A stretch of 57,791 nt of DNA from Acrocarpospora macrocephala (GCF_009687865.1 NZ_BLAE01000023.1:97918-155708), one strand, 5' to 3'; shown: positions 41,716-50,987, counted from the stretch's first letter. Notes: generated by a model from the sequence alone, not told the origin. Numbers and translations are program-made.

Positions 41716-43007
41716 TGTGCCTCGCCTTCGATCCGAGCGGGACCGTCGCTCATGGCGCGCAGCCATGCCTTCATCTGGGCGCGCTGCGGCACCTCGTCGG
41801 TGACGTTGCCGACCACCGAGCCGTCCTCCTGCGGCGCGACGGTCAGCCCGCGCGCCAGGACCAGCCAGGGGATGTAGTCGGCCTGAAGCCCGATCTGGTT
41901 GCGCTCGAAGACCTCGGTGTCGTCGGGGGTGCCGAAGCTGGCGACGCCGCTGAACCACTCGAAGGAGCGGATCCTCTCCGTGTTGACGGAATCCGGCACG
42001 CCGTCCAGCATCGCCGGATAGCTCATCACCTCGGTACGCCCCGCGGCGAGCGGGCGGACGACGCGCACCTGGGATCCGATCAGCTGCAGGTTCGGCCAGA
42101 CGTGGATGTGCACGTCACGGGATCTCCGGATGACCTCGGGCGCGTCGTCTCCGTAGGCCTCGGTCATCAGGCGCATGTACTCGCGGCCGTCGGCGGTGTC
42201 GGGGATACCGGCGGCGATCGAGGTGTTGGACACGGCCCCGACGGCGACCTTGTCCTTCCCGGTCAGGTCCAGCCGGCAGTGACCGTTGCCCAGGTCCCAG
42301 CTCTCGTTCGACGACTTGTCGGAGTTGCCGGCGCCCCGGTTGTACGAGGCGCCTTGCTTGCGCTGGCGCAGGTCGAGGACCGTCTTGTGGGTGAAGTTGG
42401 TGTGGTAGCCGTCCATGCCCACGAACTTCCAGTTGCCCCAGAACATCGACTTGGACGTTCCGGCCGACAGGCGCACGGTGCTCAGCGGCGACGCCTTGAC
42501 GAAGTCCCGCAGGTAGCCGGCCGCCTTGCCCAGGTGTTCGTCCAGCGTGGGGCCCTCCTCGGCCATCGACGCGAAGATGAACCCCGCGACGGACGCGACG
42601 CGGGGGACCCGGCCGAGACCCAGCGTGCTCTTGTCGAAGCCGTCGCCGTACCGGGACGGGTACGGAACACCGACCAGGTCACCCGAGGAGTTGTACGTCC
42701 AGCCGTGGTAGGGGCAGCGGAAGAAGGACGCGTTGCCGTACTCGTCCATGCAGACGGCGGCGCCGCGGTGCCGGCAGCGGTTGAAGAAGATGCCGATCTC
42801 GCCGGAGGCGGCTCGCGAGACGATGAGTTGCTTCTGGCCGATCCACTTCGTGCAGTAGTCGCCCGGTTGGGGAATCTCCGACTCGTGCGCCACGAACACC
42901 CAGTAGCGGTAGAAGATGTTCTCGAGCTCGGCCTCGTAGATGTCCTCCCTGGTGAAGACCGCGGAGTGCACGCGGTCCGGCTGAATCAGTTCAGCGACGT
43001 GAGCCAT
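41712..43007 (-). CDS. Aromatic-ring-hydroxylating dioxygenase alpha subunit (Rieske)
   Basis: 431 residues. The Rieske [2Fe-2S] ligands are CRHRGAAV and CPYHGW (C-x-H ... C-x2-H), at about residues 77-100. The mononuclear iron site is marked by GMDGYHTNFTHKTV, which supplies the two histidines of the 2-His-1-Asp set. Such enzymes add both atoms of O2 to an aromatic ring, fed electrons by the ferredoxin and reductase encoded just upstream in the operon. The opening region resembles benzoate/anthranilate-type subunits, but the substrate is not certain. Confidence 0.95.
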   Translation of the reverse strand: MAHVAELIQPDRVHSAVFTREDIYEAELENIFYRYWVFVAHESEIPQPGDYCTKWIGQKQLIVSRAASGEIGIFFNRCRHRGAAVCMDEYGNASFFRCPYHGWTYNSSGDLVGVPYPSRYGDGFDKSTLGLGRVPRVASVAGFIFASMAEEGPTLDEHLGKAAGYLRDFVKASPLSTVRLSAGTSKSMFWGNWKFVGMDGYHTNFTHKTVLDLRQRKQGASYNRGAGNSDKSSNESWDLGNGHCRLDLTGKDKVAVGAVSNTSIAAGIPDTADGREYMRLMTEAYGDDAPEVIRRSRDVHIHVWPNLQLIGSQVRVVRPLAAGRTEVMSYPAMLDGVPDSVNTERIRSFEWFSGVASFGTPDDTEVFERNQIGLQADYIPWLVLARGLTVAPQEDGSVVGNVTDEVPQRAQMKAWLRAMSDGPARIEGEAQ

Positions 43008-43045
43008 AGCCCGACCTTTCTCAGAACAGCAAGTGTATCCACTCT

Positions 43046-44242
43046 TCAGTATTCAACTCCAATGGTAGCCATGATCTCGTCCAGCGGAGCTCGCGCGGCC
43101 AGTGCGCGACGCAACTGGAGCGTCTGCGACGGCGCGTTCAGAGCGAAGGCGCCGGCGAGGCGCCGATCGCGGACGTACAGCGCGACCAGGCTGCCGTCGG
43201 CTGGATCGTCGAGCACGATCCGCACCTCGTCATCGGCACGGGGTCGGCCGACGATCTGGAGCCGGCTCCCGTACTGATCCGACCAGACATACGGAACCGG
43301 CGCGTAGGCGCGCGGTTTGTCCGGATGCACGATATTCCACGCCACGACCCCCGCTTGCTCGACGGCGTTCGTCCAGTGCTCGATGCGCATCACCTCGGCG
43401 AACAGCGCGTTCGGCCAGCGTGCGACGTCACCGGCGGCGAAGACGTGCGGCGCGCTCGCGTGGCAGAACTCGTCGCAGCCGACGCCGTCGGCCACGTCGA
43501 GTCCCGACCCGGCCAGCCAGCCCGTGCGGGGAGTCGCGCCGATGCCGACGACCACCACGTCGCAGTCCAGCGTGGTGCCGTCGTCGAGCACCACTCGCCG
43601 CCCGCCCGCGCCGTCAGCGCCGACCTCGCGCACGGAGCGGCCCAGGATGAGCTGGACCCCCTTGCTCTCGTGCAGTCGCGCGAGCCGCTTGCCGACGAGG
43701 TCGCCGAGCACCCGGCCGAGCGGAAACGCGTACGGCTCGACCACGGTGACGCTCGCCGATCGCGCGGTTGCCGCGGCGGCCACCTCGGAACCGATGAAAC
43801 CGGCTCCCACGACCACGACCCGGACCGGACCTTCGATGGCGTCGCGAAGATCCAGGGCGTCCCGCAACGTACGCAGATAGTGGACGCCGTGGGCTGCGGG
43901 CAGTTTCCGGGGCGCGGAGCCCGTGGCGATGACCAGGTCGGAGTAGTCGATCAGCGCGCCATCGGCCAGGCGCACCGTGCGCGCCTCGACGTCGAGGCCG
44001 ACAGCGCGGCAGCCCCGGCGCAGCTCGATCCCGGCCTTGTCCAGATCCGCCTGCGAGCGCAACATGACCGACTCGGCGCTCTCCCCCGCCGCGAGGAGCT
44101 GCTTCGACAGCGCGGGCCGGTCGTACGGCAGGTCCGGACCCGCTTCGAGGATGGTGATACCGCCCTCGTACGAGAGCCGGCGCAGCCCCTCGGCGGTCCG
44201 CACACCGGCGATGGAACCACCGACGATCAGAACGCCCGTCAT
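43046..44242 (-). CDS. FAD-dependent ferredoxin reductase of the Rieske system
   Basis: 398 residues. FAD fold at the start (GVLIVGGSIAGVRTAEGLRRL), NAD fold in the middle (VRVVVVGAGFIGSEVAAAATARSASVTVVE) and a second FAD contact in HVFAAGDVARW. The C-terminal domain is of the BphA4/rubredoxin-reductase type. It takes electrons from NADH to the ferredoxin encoded just before it. The gene overlaps the ferredoxin gene by 4 bp. Confidence 0.93.
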   Translation of the reverse strand: MTGVLIVGGSIAGVRTAEGLRRLSYEGGITILEAGPDLPYDRPALSKQLLAAGESAESVMLRSQADLDKAGIELRRGCRAVGLDVEARTVRLADGALIDYSDLVIATGSAPRKLPAAHGVHYLRTLRDALDLRDAIEGPVRVVVVGAGFIGSEVAAAATARSASVTVVEPYAFPLGRVLGDLVGKRLARLHESKGVQLILGRSVREVGADGAGGRRVVLDDGTTLDCDVVVVGIGATPRTGWLAGSGLDVADGVGCDEFCHASAPHVFAAGDVARWPNALFAEVMRIEHWTNAVEQAGVVAWNIVHPDKPRAYAPVPYVWSDQYGSRLQIVGRPRADDEVRIVLDDPADGSLVALYVRDRRLAGAFALNAPSQTLQLRRALAARAPLDEIMATIGVEY

Positions 44243-44433
44243 TCCTCGACCCCGATGGCCTCCGCCGGGCAGGCGAAGGCCGCGGTGCGCGCACGCTCCT
44301 CGTCGGCTTGGTCCACCGTCCCGGCACCGATCAGCCGGGCCCGGTTGTCCTCCCCCATACGGAACAAATCAGGCGCGAGGGCGATGCACTCGCCGAACCC
44401 GCAACACTTCTCGACCTCGATGAACAGTTTCAC
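44239..44433 (-). CDS. [3Fe-4S]-type small ferredoxin
   Basis: 64 residues from GTG 44433 with GGGAG 6 nt upstream. Cysteines in KCCGFGECIALAP and FACPAEAI follow the short actinobacterial [3Fe-4S]/7Fe-type ferredoxin pattern (as used with P450s and oxygenases). It links the reductase encoded next to the Rieske oxygenase. A [2Fe-2S] ferredoxin is more usual with Rieske dioxygenases, so this choice is notable. Confidence 0.9.
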   Translation of the reverse strand: MKLFIEVEKCCGFGECIALAPDLFRMGEDNRARLIGAGTVDQADEERARTAAFACPAEAIGVEE

Positions 44434-44446
44434 CAGAACTCCCTGA

Positions 44447-46213
44447 TCAGGCCCGACCGTAGCCGTGCGGATTGACCCGGACGTCCACGACGACCGTCCC
44501 GCCCGCGCTGACCTCGTCGAACGCTTTGGCAAGCGCCGGTCGCAGCTCACTCGGGTCCAGGATCGGGCCGTACGCCGACAGCCCGTGGCCACGAGCGATC
44601 GTCGGCAGGTCCGGGTCGGGGTCGCGCAGGTGCTGTCCCACGCTCCGGTTCTCGACCGGACGCGAGCGCCGCTCCGCGACCTGCCGCTGGTGCCCCTCGT
44701 CGTTGAAGTACGACCGGTTGTTCGCGACGATCACCAGCAGCGGCAGCCGGTAGTGCGCGGCGGTCCACAGTGCCGAGCTGCCCATCAGGTAGTCACCGTC
44801 GCCCAGCACGGCGACCGGCACGCGGCCCGTCCCGTCCAGAGCCAGCGCGGCCCCGACCGCGATGCCGGGCCCGGAACCGACACCGCCGCCGCCGTCGCGG
44901 CCGAGGTAGTCCAGCGGGTCGGCGAACAGCGCGTCCTCTCCGGACCAGCCCAGCGGCAGCGTGGTGTAGGTGATCTTCCTGGTGTCGGCGGCCTCGCGGA
45001 TCGCGGTGGCGAGGTCGGACATCAGGATGGGGTCGCCGTCGACCTCCGGACGGCCGCTCGGCCGGGTGGCCGGGAGCGCCGGCGGCCAGCCGGGCCGCTG
45101 GATCGGCTCGCCCACCCGGGCCAGCAGGGCCGAGACCATCTGGTCCGCGCCGGCCGTGACCTCCAGGTCTGCGGAGACCAGCGCGAAATGGTCCTTGGTC
45201 CACCCGTTGAGCAGGGCTCCCAGGTTCTTGCAGTGGACCACCGGGGGCCGCGGTCCGGTCCCGAACGCCGCGGCGAGGGTTCCCGACAGCTCCGTCCAGT
45301 TCAGGCTGAGGATCAGGTCGCTCTGCCGTACCAGCTCGGCACCGGTCCTGCTCAGGCGGCCCGCACCAGGCGTGGCGGGGTGGCGCGGATGCTGGGTGGG
45401 GAAGGCCGCCGGCATGCGCAGGTCGGTCAGGCAGCAGGCGCCCAGCGCCTCGACCAGAGCCACCCGCCGGTGCCACTCCTCCTCGGTGCGACCACCCCGG
45501 CCGAGCAGGATCAGCGGCCGCTCGGCCGAGGCGAGCATCGCGAGGATCTCGTCGACCGTGCCCGCGTCCGGCGCGGGGTCGGTGGGAACCGGGTACCGCT
45601 CAGGCCCGGGAACCTGGACGGCGGCGTCGACCTCGCACTCCTGGATCTCCGAGTCGAGGCAGATGTAGACCGGGGCGGACGGCTCTGCCCGGGTGAGGAC
45701 ATATCCGCGCATCAGCGACTCCAGCGCCGCCTCCACCGAGCCGGGCTGGTCGTCCCACTTCACGTAGTGGCGGATGATCGCGCCCTGATCGGCGGAGGTG
45801 TGCACCCAGTCGATCCACGGCCGGCGCTTCGCGGCGTCCAGCGGCCCGGTCGCTCCGATCATGACCATGGGGGCGCGGTCGCAGTAGGCGTTGTAGATCG
45901 CCATCGCGGCGTGCATCAGGCCCACGTTGCTGTGGAGTCCGACGAGCATCGGCCGGCCGGTCACCTTGGCGTACCCCTGCGCGATGGCGACGGAGTGCTC
46001 CTCGTGCAGGCACACGATCAGCTGCGGCCCGGTGTTGCCGAGGTAGTTCACCAGGCTGTCGTGCAGTCCCCGGTAGCTCGAACCGGGAACCATGGCGATG
46101 TACGGCAGGTCGAGACGGCTGAGCAGTTCCGCGATGGCGTCGCTGCCCCATGCCAAGGGGGGCCGTTCGGTGATCGGAACGTTCAACGGTTCAGGCTTCA
46201 AGGGAGACTCCAT
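44447..46213 (-). CDS. ThDP-dependent decarboxylase/lyase, benzoylformate-decarboxylase-like
   Basis: 588 residues. The ThDP motif GDGDYLMGSSALWTAAHYRLP...ANNRSYFN is complete. The N-terminal domain carries the cofactor-activating Glu71 in CLHEEHSVAIAQGYA. Two features of benzoylformate decarboxylase are matched: PGSS (Ser45, equivalent of Ser26) and LHS (His94, equivalent of His70). So decarboxylation of an aromatic 2-oxo acid to an aldehyde is the best guess, with a carboligase as the alternative. It sits directly after the aldehyde dehydrogenase gene, which could oxidise the aldehyde made. Confidence 0.85.
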   Translation of the reverse strand: MESPLKPEPLNVPITERPPLAWGSDAIAELLSRLDLPYIAMVPGSSYRGLHDSLVNYLGNTGPQLIVCLHEEHSVAIAQGYAKVTGRPMLVGLHSNVGLMHAAMAIYNAYCDRAPMVMIGATGPLDAAKRRPWIDWVHTSADQGAIIRHYVKWDDQPGSVEAALESLMRGYVLTRAEPSAPVYICLDSEIQECEVDAAVQVPGPERYPVPTDPAPDAGTVDEILAMLASAERPLILLGRGGRTEEEWHRRVALVEALGACCLTDLRMPAAFPTQHPRHPATPGAGRLSRTGAELVRQSDLILSLNWTELSGTLAAAFGTGPRPPVVHCKNLGALLNGWTKDHFALVSADLEVTAGADQMVSALLARVGEPIQRPGWPPALPATRPSGRPEVDGDPILMSDLATAIREAADTRKITYTTLPLGWSGEDALFADPLDYLGRDGGGGVGSGPGIAVGAALALDGTGRVPVAVLGDGDYLMGSSALWTAAHYRLPLLVIVANNRSYFNDEGHQRQVAERRSRPVENRSVGQHLRDPDPDLPTIARGHGLSAYGPILDPSELRPALAKAFDEVSAGGTVVVDVRVNPHGYGRA

Positions 46214-47659
46214 TCACACACGGACGTGCACCGTCTTCGTCTCGGTGTAGCTGAGCATCTCGTCGAAGCACTCCTCGCGCCCGATGCCGGAGTTCTTGAA
46301 GCCGCCGAACCCGGTGCCGAGGAAGTGCCGCGACACGCCGTTCACCCAGACGTAGCCGGCGCGGACGTCGCGCGAGGCACGCATGGCCAGGTTCAGGTCG
46401 TTGGTCCAGATGGACGCGGTCAGGCCGTACTCGACGTCGTTGGCCAGCTCGATCGCCTCGTCGACGTCCTGGTAGCGGACCAGGGACATGACCGGGCCGA
46501 AGATCTCTTCCCGGAAGATGCGCATCTGCCGGGTGACGTCGGCGAAAACCGTCGGGCGGAGCCAGTAGCCGCGCTCGAACTCGGGACCTTCCGGGCGGGT
46601 GCCTCCGGCGACCAGGCGCGCGCCGTCCTCGATCCCCGCCTGGATGTAGACGAGGGCCTTCTCGTACTGCGCCCGCGAGTTCATCGGGCCCGCGCCGGTC
46701 TCCTCGCGGGCGGGGTCGCCCTGGACGATCGCCTCGGCCTTCTCGACCACGCGCTCCAGGACGGCGTCGTAGAGGGAGTCCGGGAGCAGGATCCGGCTCA
46801 TCGAACCGCAGGACTGCCCCATCCAGCCGAAGTTCATCCCGGCGACGGCGTTCGAGGCGACCTCGTCGGGATCGGCGTCGGGGAACACGATCATCGGGTT
46901 CTTGCCGCCCAGTTCGAGGCTGACGTGCTTGACGGCCACCTCGGCGGCCGCGCGCTGGATCGCCATTCCCGTCGGCACGGAGCCGATGAAGGAGATCCGC
47001 TTCACCAGCGGGTGCCGCACCAGGGGGGCACCGGCGCCGATCCCGTCGCCGGTCACGATGTTGACCACGCCGGGCGGGAGCGTCTCCCGTACGATCTCGG
47101 CGAGAACGGTGGCCGACAGGGGCGACTGCTCCGACGGCTTGATCACCACACAGTTGCCCGCCATGAGCGGGGCTCCGAACTTCGCGGCGAACAGGATCGG
47201 GTGGTTGAACGGCACGATCCGCCCCACCACCCCGTACGGCTGGCGAACGGAGTAGTGCAGCGCGTCGGCGCTGGCGGGAATCGTCTCCCCCTTGAGCTCG
47301 GTCCCAAGGCCGGCGAAGTACTCGATGCCCCGCACCGCGCTGGTGATGTCGTGGCGAAGCTTGGCGATGGTGTTGCCGGTGTCGCGGACCTCGATGTCGA
47401 GAATCCGCTTCCCCTCCTCCCGCAGGCGCTGCGCGTAGCCGCGCAGGGCCTGGGCTCGTTCGATCATCGACAGTCCGGCCCATGCGTCGAAGGCGCCCAG
47501 CGCGGCCCGCACCGCCGCGTCCACGTCCTGCGGCCCAGCGGCGGGCACCCGGCCGATGACCTCCTCGCTGGCCGGGTTCACCGACTCCAGCCAGTTCGCG
47601 GTCCGGCTCTCCACGAGCTCGCCGCCGATGAGCATCCGCCCATCAATGAATTCCGACAC
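46214..47659 (-). CDS. Aldehyde dehydrogenase (NAD(P)-dependent)
   Basis: 481 residues with the full family set: PFNHPILFAAKF, VIKPSEQSPLSATVLAEI, FIGSVPTG, VSLELGGKNPMIVF (Glu base) and NFGWMGQSCGSMSRI (catalytic Cys). The end EECFDEMLSYTETKTVHV is of betaine/aromatic aldehyde type. The stop codon directly abuts the start of the ThDP-enzyme gene. It probably oxidises an aromatic aldehyde to the acid used by the ring oxygenase. Confidence 0.93.
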   Translation of the reverse strand: MSEFIDGRMLIGGELVESRTANWLESVNPASEEVIGRVPAAGPQDVDAAVRAALGAFDAWAGLSMIERAQALRGYAQRLREEGKRILDIEVRDTGNTIAKLRHDITSAVRGIEYFAGLGTELKGETIPASADALHYSVRQPYGVVGRIVPFNHPILFAAKFGAPLMAGNCVVIKPSEQSPLSATVLAEIVRETLPPGVVNIVTGDGIGAGAPLVRHPLVKRISFIGSVPTGMAIQRAAAEVAVKHVSLELGGKNPMIVFPDADPDEVASNAVAGMNFGWMGQSCGSMSRILLPDSLYDAVLERVVEKAEAIVQGDPAREETGAGPMNSRAQYEKALVYIQAGIEDGARLVAGGTRPEGPEFERGYWLRPTVFADVTRQMRIFREEIFGPVMSLVRYQDVDEAIELANDVEYGLTASIWTNDLNLAMRASRDVRAGYVWVNGVSRHFLGTGFGGFKNSGIGREECFDEMLSYTETKTVHVRV

Positions 47660-47740
47660 CTGTACTCCTTCTTTCCGCGTAGCCGCCGTGTGCCGGTGTG
47701 GGTCGCGTTCTCAGTTCGATGTCCGGAGGGGATCCGGCCA

Positions 47741-47777
47741 CGGTCGTGGGTGCGGGCCGGGCCCGCATCCACGATCG
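47741..47777 (-). terminator. Long hairpin between the transporter and catabolic genes
   Basis: A 17-bp stem (47741-47757 with 47761-47777) with a three-base loop lies in the 135-bp gap after the binding-protein gene. On the minus-strand RNA two pairs are A-C mismatches. It lacks a U-tract, so it may attenuate rather than end transcription, giving more transporter than enzyme message, or protect the upstream mRNA. Confidence 0.5.
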
Positions 47778-47794
47778 TTCACGCCGGCGTCGGC

Positions 47795-48862
47795 TCAGCC
47801 GGCCAGGTCCACGAAGATCTTGCGCCAGTCGTCCGGCACGGGCTGGCCCGTCGCCTTCATGAAGGCGACCAGCCTCTCGGCGGACTCCGCGCTGACCTCA
47901 GGCTGCTTCGCGATGGCGGCGCCGTCGCGCTGGTCCTTGACGCCCGCGAGCACGGCCTCCTTGGGGCTGCCGTCGAAGTGGTTCTTGTAGATCCACTCGT
48001 CGACCTCCGCGGACTTCTCGTAGACCAGCTTCTGCGCCTCCCCGAGAGCCTTCCTGAAGTCCGCCACGAGCTCCTTGTTGTTCTTGTAGAAGTCCGGAGT
48101 GACCGCGACGACCGACGTCAGGGTGTTGGTCAGCTCGGGCACCTCACCGCCGCTGACGTTGATGAAGAGCTTCGCGTAGCCCTCGGCCTCCGCCACCTGC
48201 GGGTAGGGCGAACCCATGCTGCCCGCGACGACCTTCTCGCTCTTGAGGCCGGCCAGGGTCCCCGAGGCGGAGCCCATCGAGTTCATCTTGAAGTCGTCGC
48301 CGGACAGGCCGGCCAGCTGGAACATGTACCTGGCCATGTAGCTGCTCGACCCCTGAGGGCTGGAGACGCCCCACGCCTTGCCGGCGAGGAACTTCATCTT
48401 GTCCTTCAGCGGCGAGTCGTCCTTCAGGCCGCTCTCCTTCCAGGCGGCGGCGGTGATGAGGACCGACTCCGGGAATCCGTTCCCGATCTGCGCGATGATC
48501 GGGAACTCCTGGCCCTGCTCCAGGGCGGCCACCGGGTTCACCGACGAGGTGATCGCCATGTCGGTGCTGCCGCCGAGGGTCGCCTGCAGGCCGGCGGCAC
48601 CGTGGACCTCGACGAACTCCGTCTCGATGTTGTGCTTCGCGAAGATGCCGTTGCCCTGCGCGTACAGGACGGCCGAGTTCATGGTCGAGATGAACGGAGC
48701 CGCGATGCGGATCTTCCGGTTGCCGGTCTTCGCGTCTGCCGCGATCGTCTCGCCGCCGCTGCCGCAGGCGGTCAGCGCCCCGGCCCCCAGCATCAGGCTT
48801 AAGGCGATGCCCGCCAGCCGTCGCATTCCCCTGGTCCGGGCCTTGCTGTCGGACTTGGTCAT
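47795..48862 (-). CDS. ABC transporter substrate-binding lipoprotein (NMT1/TauA/SsuA type)
   Basis: 355 residues. A lipoprotein signal ends GALTACGSGG. The mature protein has the NMT1/THI5-like pattern: KIRIAAPFISTMNSAVLYAQGNGIFAKHNIETEFVEV, then GSTDMAITSSVNPVAALEQGQEF. Members bind taurine, sulfonates, nitrate or aromatic acids such as phthalate. In this operon an aromatic acid is the likely ligand. The start overlaps the permease stop by 4 bp. Confidence 0.92.
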   Translation of the reverse strand: MTKSDSKARTRGMRRLAGIALSLMLGAGALTACGSGGETIAADAKTGNRKIRIAAPFISTMNSAVLYAQGNGIFAKHNIETEFVEVHGAAGLQATLGGSTDMAITSSVNPVAALEQGQEFPIIAQIGNGFPESVLITAAAWKESGLKDDSPLKDKMKFLAGKAWGVSSPQGSSSYMARYMFQLAGLSGDDFKMNSMGSASGTLAGLKSEKVVAGSMGSPYPQVAEAEGYAKLFINVSGGEVPELTNTLTSVVAVTPDFYKNNKELVADFRKALGEAQKLVYEKSAEVDEWIYKNHFDGSPKEAVLAGVKDQRDGAAIAKQPEVSAESAERLVAFMKATGQPVPDDWRKIFVDLAG

Positions 48863-49713
48863 CCTCGTGCTCCTTCACCTTGCCACAGCGCCACCTTGCG
48901 CTGAATTGCCGCCAAAACCGAGTCGATGGTCATCGCCGAGAGGGTGATCGTCAGCACCGCGACGATCACTCCTGCGGAGTCGTAGCGCTGGCCGGAGTCG
49001 AGAGCCAGGTGACCCAAGCCCTGCGATGACGCCACGAACTCGCCGACCACCGCACCGATCAGCGCGACCGGGAACGCCACCCGCAGGCTGGTGAGCAGCC
49101 AGGTCGTCGCCGATGGCAGATAGAGGCCGACGATGATCTGGCGCTGGTTCGCGCCCATCAGGCGAAACTGGTCGAGCAGGTTGTGATCGATCCGCCGGGT
49201 GGCGTTCCACACGTTGTAGAAGATCACCCACATGCACGAGAAGGCCGCGACGAACACCTTCATGGTGAGATCGACACCGACCCAGACCACGATGAGCGGT
49301 GACAGCATGATCTTCGGCATCGAGTAGAGCATGGCGGCGAACGGTGCGATGACCCTCGAGATGGACTCGTAGATGCCGAAGAGCAGGCCCAGCGTGCTGC
49401 CGATCAGCGCGCCGATCGCGAAGCCGAGGCCGCAGGCTTGCATGGTGTAGGCGAGGTGCGAGAGCAGCTCGCCGCCTTCCATGAACTCGCCGAAGCGTTC
49501 CACGACCGTCGTCGGGCTCGAGACGATGAACACCGGGAAGATCCGGCCGCTGGCGAACTGCCACGCCGAGCAGAAGGCCACCACGACGGCGATCCGGATC
49601 GCCCAGATCCTGAGCAGGTCGAGCCATCGCTCCCGCTGGTTCCGCTCCCGCAGCGCCGCGGTATCGAACGCCGCGCTGGACGCGGATTTGGGGGCCACTG
49701 TCCCTGTCGTCAT
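48859..49713 (-). CDS. ABC transporter permease (SsuC/TauC type)
   Basis: 284 residues with about six membrane helices and the EAA-loop region (VAFPVALIGAVVGEFVASSQGLGHL) that docks with the ATPase. An N-terminal cytosolic stretch precedes helix 1 (IRIAVVVAFCSAWQFA). It overlaps genes on both sides by 4 bp. Confidence 0.93.
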   Translation of the reverse strand: MTTGTVAPKSASSAAFDTAALRERNQRERWLDLLRIWAIRIAVVVAFCSAWQFASGRIFPVFIVSSPTTVVERFGEFMEGGELLSHLAYTMQACGLGFAIGALIGSTLGLLFGIYESISRVIAPFAAMLYSMPKIMLSPLIVVWVGVDLTMKVFVAAFSCMWVIFYNVWNATRRIDHNLLDQFRLMGANQRQIIVGLYLPSATTWLLTSLRVAFPVALIGAVVGEFVASSQGLGHLALDSGQRYDSAGVIVAVLTITLSAMTIDSVLAAIQRKVALWQGEGARG

Positions 49714-50603
49714 GAGGTTCCCCTCCTACCGTGGGCCGCGGCAGTCATGGCGTGGTCGCCCTCGTGTTCCACCTCGGGGTTGCTCAGCGCGACGCCGTCC
49801 TCCGACAGGTTGCCGGCGATCGTCTTCCACAACCTGGCCTCGTGCACCGCGTACGCGGGCGACTGCCGGAGCTCGACGGGCGAGACCCCGCGCGGGAGAT
49901 CCTCGAGCTTGTCGATCTGGTCGATGCTTCCCGGCGCTCCCGCCATGGCGACGACCTCGTCTCCGAGAGTCAGCGCTTCGGACAGGTCGTGGGTCACGAA
50001 GATCGTGGTGAGGTCGGTTCCCTCGATCCGGGACTTCAGGAACTCCTGCATCCGCACCCGGAGCACCGCGTCCAGGGCGCCGAACGGCTCGTCCATGAGC
50101 AGCAGCGTCGGGTCGGTGACCAGGGTGCGCCCGAGCTGGACGCGCTGCCGCATGCCCCCGGAGAGTTCCCGCGGGTAGTGGTTGAGCCAGTCCCCGAGAC
50201 CGACGCTCGCGGCCATGTCGGCCGCGCGCTCGTGGCGCTCCGTTCGGGGCATACCCGTGATCTTCAGCGGCAGCGCGATGTTGCCGAGGACCGTCTTCCA
50301 GGGCAGCAGCGTCTCGCGCTGGGTGACATACCCGATGCCCGGATGGAGCTTGCGCCACTCCTTGCCGAGGTACCGGAACTCACCGCCCGAGACCTTCAGC
50401 AGGCCCGAACACACGTGCAGCAGCGTGGACTTGCCACACCCACTGGGCCCGACCACGCAGACGAAGCGTCCCTTGGGCACGGTGAGGTTGACATCCACCA
50501 CAGCGGGACGGATCGCACCCTTGCCGGGGTAACGCACCGTCACATCCTTGAACTCCACTACGGGCACCTCAGTGCCGGCGTCTAGAGGCGAAATGTCGCC
50601 CAA
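49710..50603 (-). CDS. ABC transporter ATP-binding protein (SsuB/TauB type)
   Basis: 297 residues from TTG 50603, an unusual start supported by AGGAGG seven bases upstream (50611-50618). Walker A GPSGCGKST, Q-loop QRETLLPWKTV, signature LSGGMRQRVQLGR, Walker B LLLMDEPFGALD and the H-loop VTHDLSEAL are all present. First gene of the long minus-strand operon, with a good promoter 180-205 bp upstream. Confidence 0.94.
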   Translation of the reverse strand: MGDISPLDAGTEVPVVEFKDVTVRYPGKGAIRPAVVDVNLTVPKGRFVCVVGPSGCGKSTLLHVCSGLLKVSGGEFRYLGKEWRKLHPGIGYVTQRETLLPWKTVLGNIALPLKITGMPRTERHERAADMAASVGLGDWLNHYPRELSGGMRQRVQLGRTLVTDPTLLLMDEPFGALDAVLRVRMQEFLKSRIEGTDLTTIFVTHDLSEALTLGDEVVAMAGAPGSIDQIDKLEDLPRGVSPVELRQSPAYAVHEARLWKTIAGNLSEDGVALSNPEVEHEGDHAMTAAAHGRRGTS

Positions 50604-50775
50604 TTCTCAGTCCTCCTCAACCTGCCGCGTCTGCTTGAGCAGTCCGGAACGTCTTCTCCGATACGGGTTCTCGCCATCCACGCACGGTTGCTGTCCTCAT
50701 GCTGTGCGGTCTCAGCGGCCGGAATCTGCGACCGTGCCATCGCTCGAATCCGTAACGTTCCGTTACGAGGCCAGG

Positions 50776-50810
50776 TGTATACAGATTACTGACGCCGGAA
50801 CGCGTGTCAA
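50776..50810 (-). promoter_or_regulatory. Promoter and GntR-type operator for the ABC/Rieske operon
   Basis: On the minus strand, TTGACA (50810-50805) and TAATCT (50788-50783) are 16 bp apart, a near-consensus pair. TGTATACA (50776-50783), a perfect palindrome, overlaps the -10 end. Repressor binding there would block the promoter. The same core occurs at three other promoters of the island. Confidence 0.75.
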
Positions 50811-50979
50811 GAGTTACATCGGGATTGCCGCTGCGTCACAAGCGGCAACCTCACGGTGAACTCGCGATTTGCGTGGGGGGCGAACACCAGGGCGGGGAAC
50901 AGTCCCTGAGTGCGAGGTTTGTCCATGTCACAGCAAAAATACGCGGACTGTCCAACTCACTCGCCAGCCGTCTGGCAAC

Positions 50980-50987
50980 TGTATACT
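50980..50987 (+). promoter_or_regulatory. GntR-type operator overlapping the -10 of the plus-strand gene
   Basis: CAACTGTATACTCTT places the core GTATAC (50981-50986) over TATACT (50982-50987), a good -10 hexamer 40 bp before the ATG. The -35 is poor. Flanking bases match two of the other three copies. Confidence 0.7.

Noticed and set aside
44465-48802. A 1445-residue open frame on the plus strand
   Set aside because: It is opposite well-supported catabolic and transporter genes, and its sequence is Arg/Gly/Asp-rich with no domain; GC-rich DNA commonly leaves such open antisense frames.
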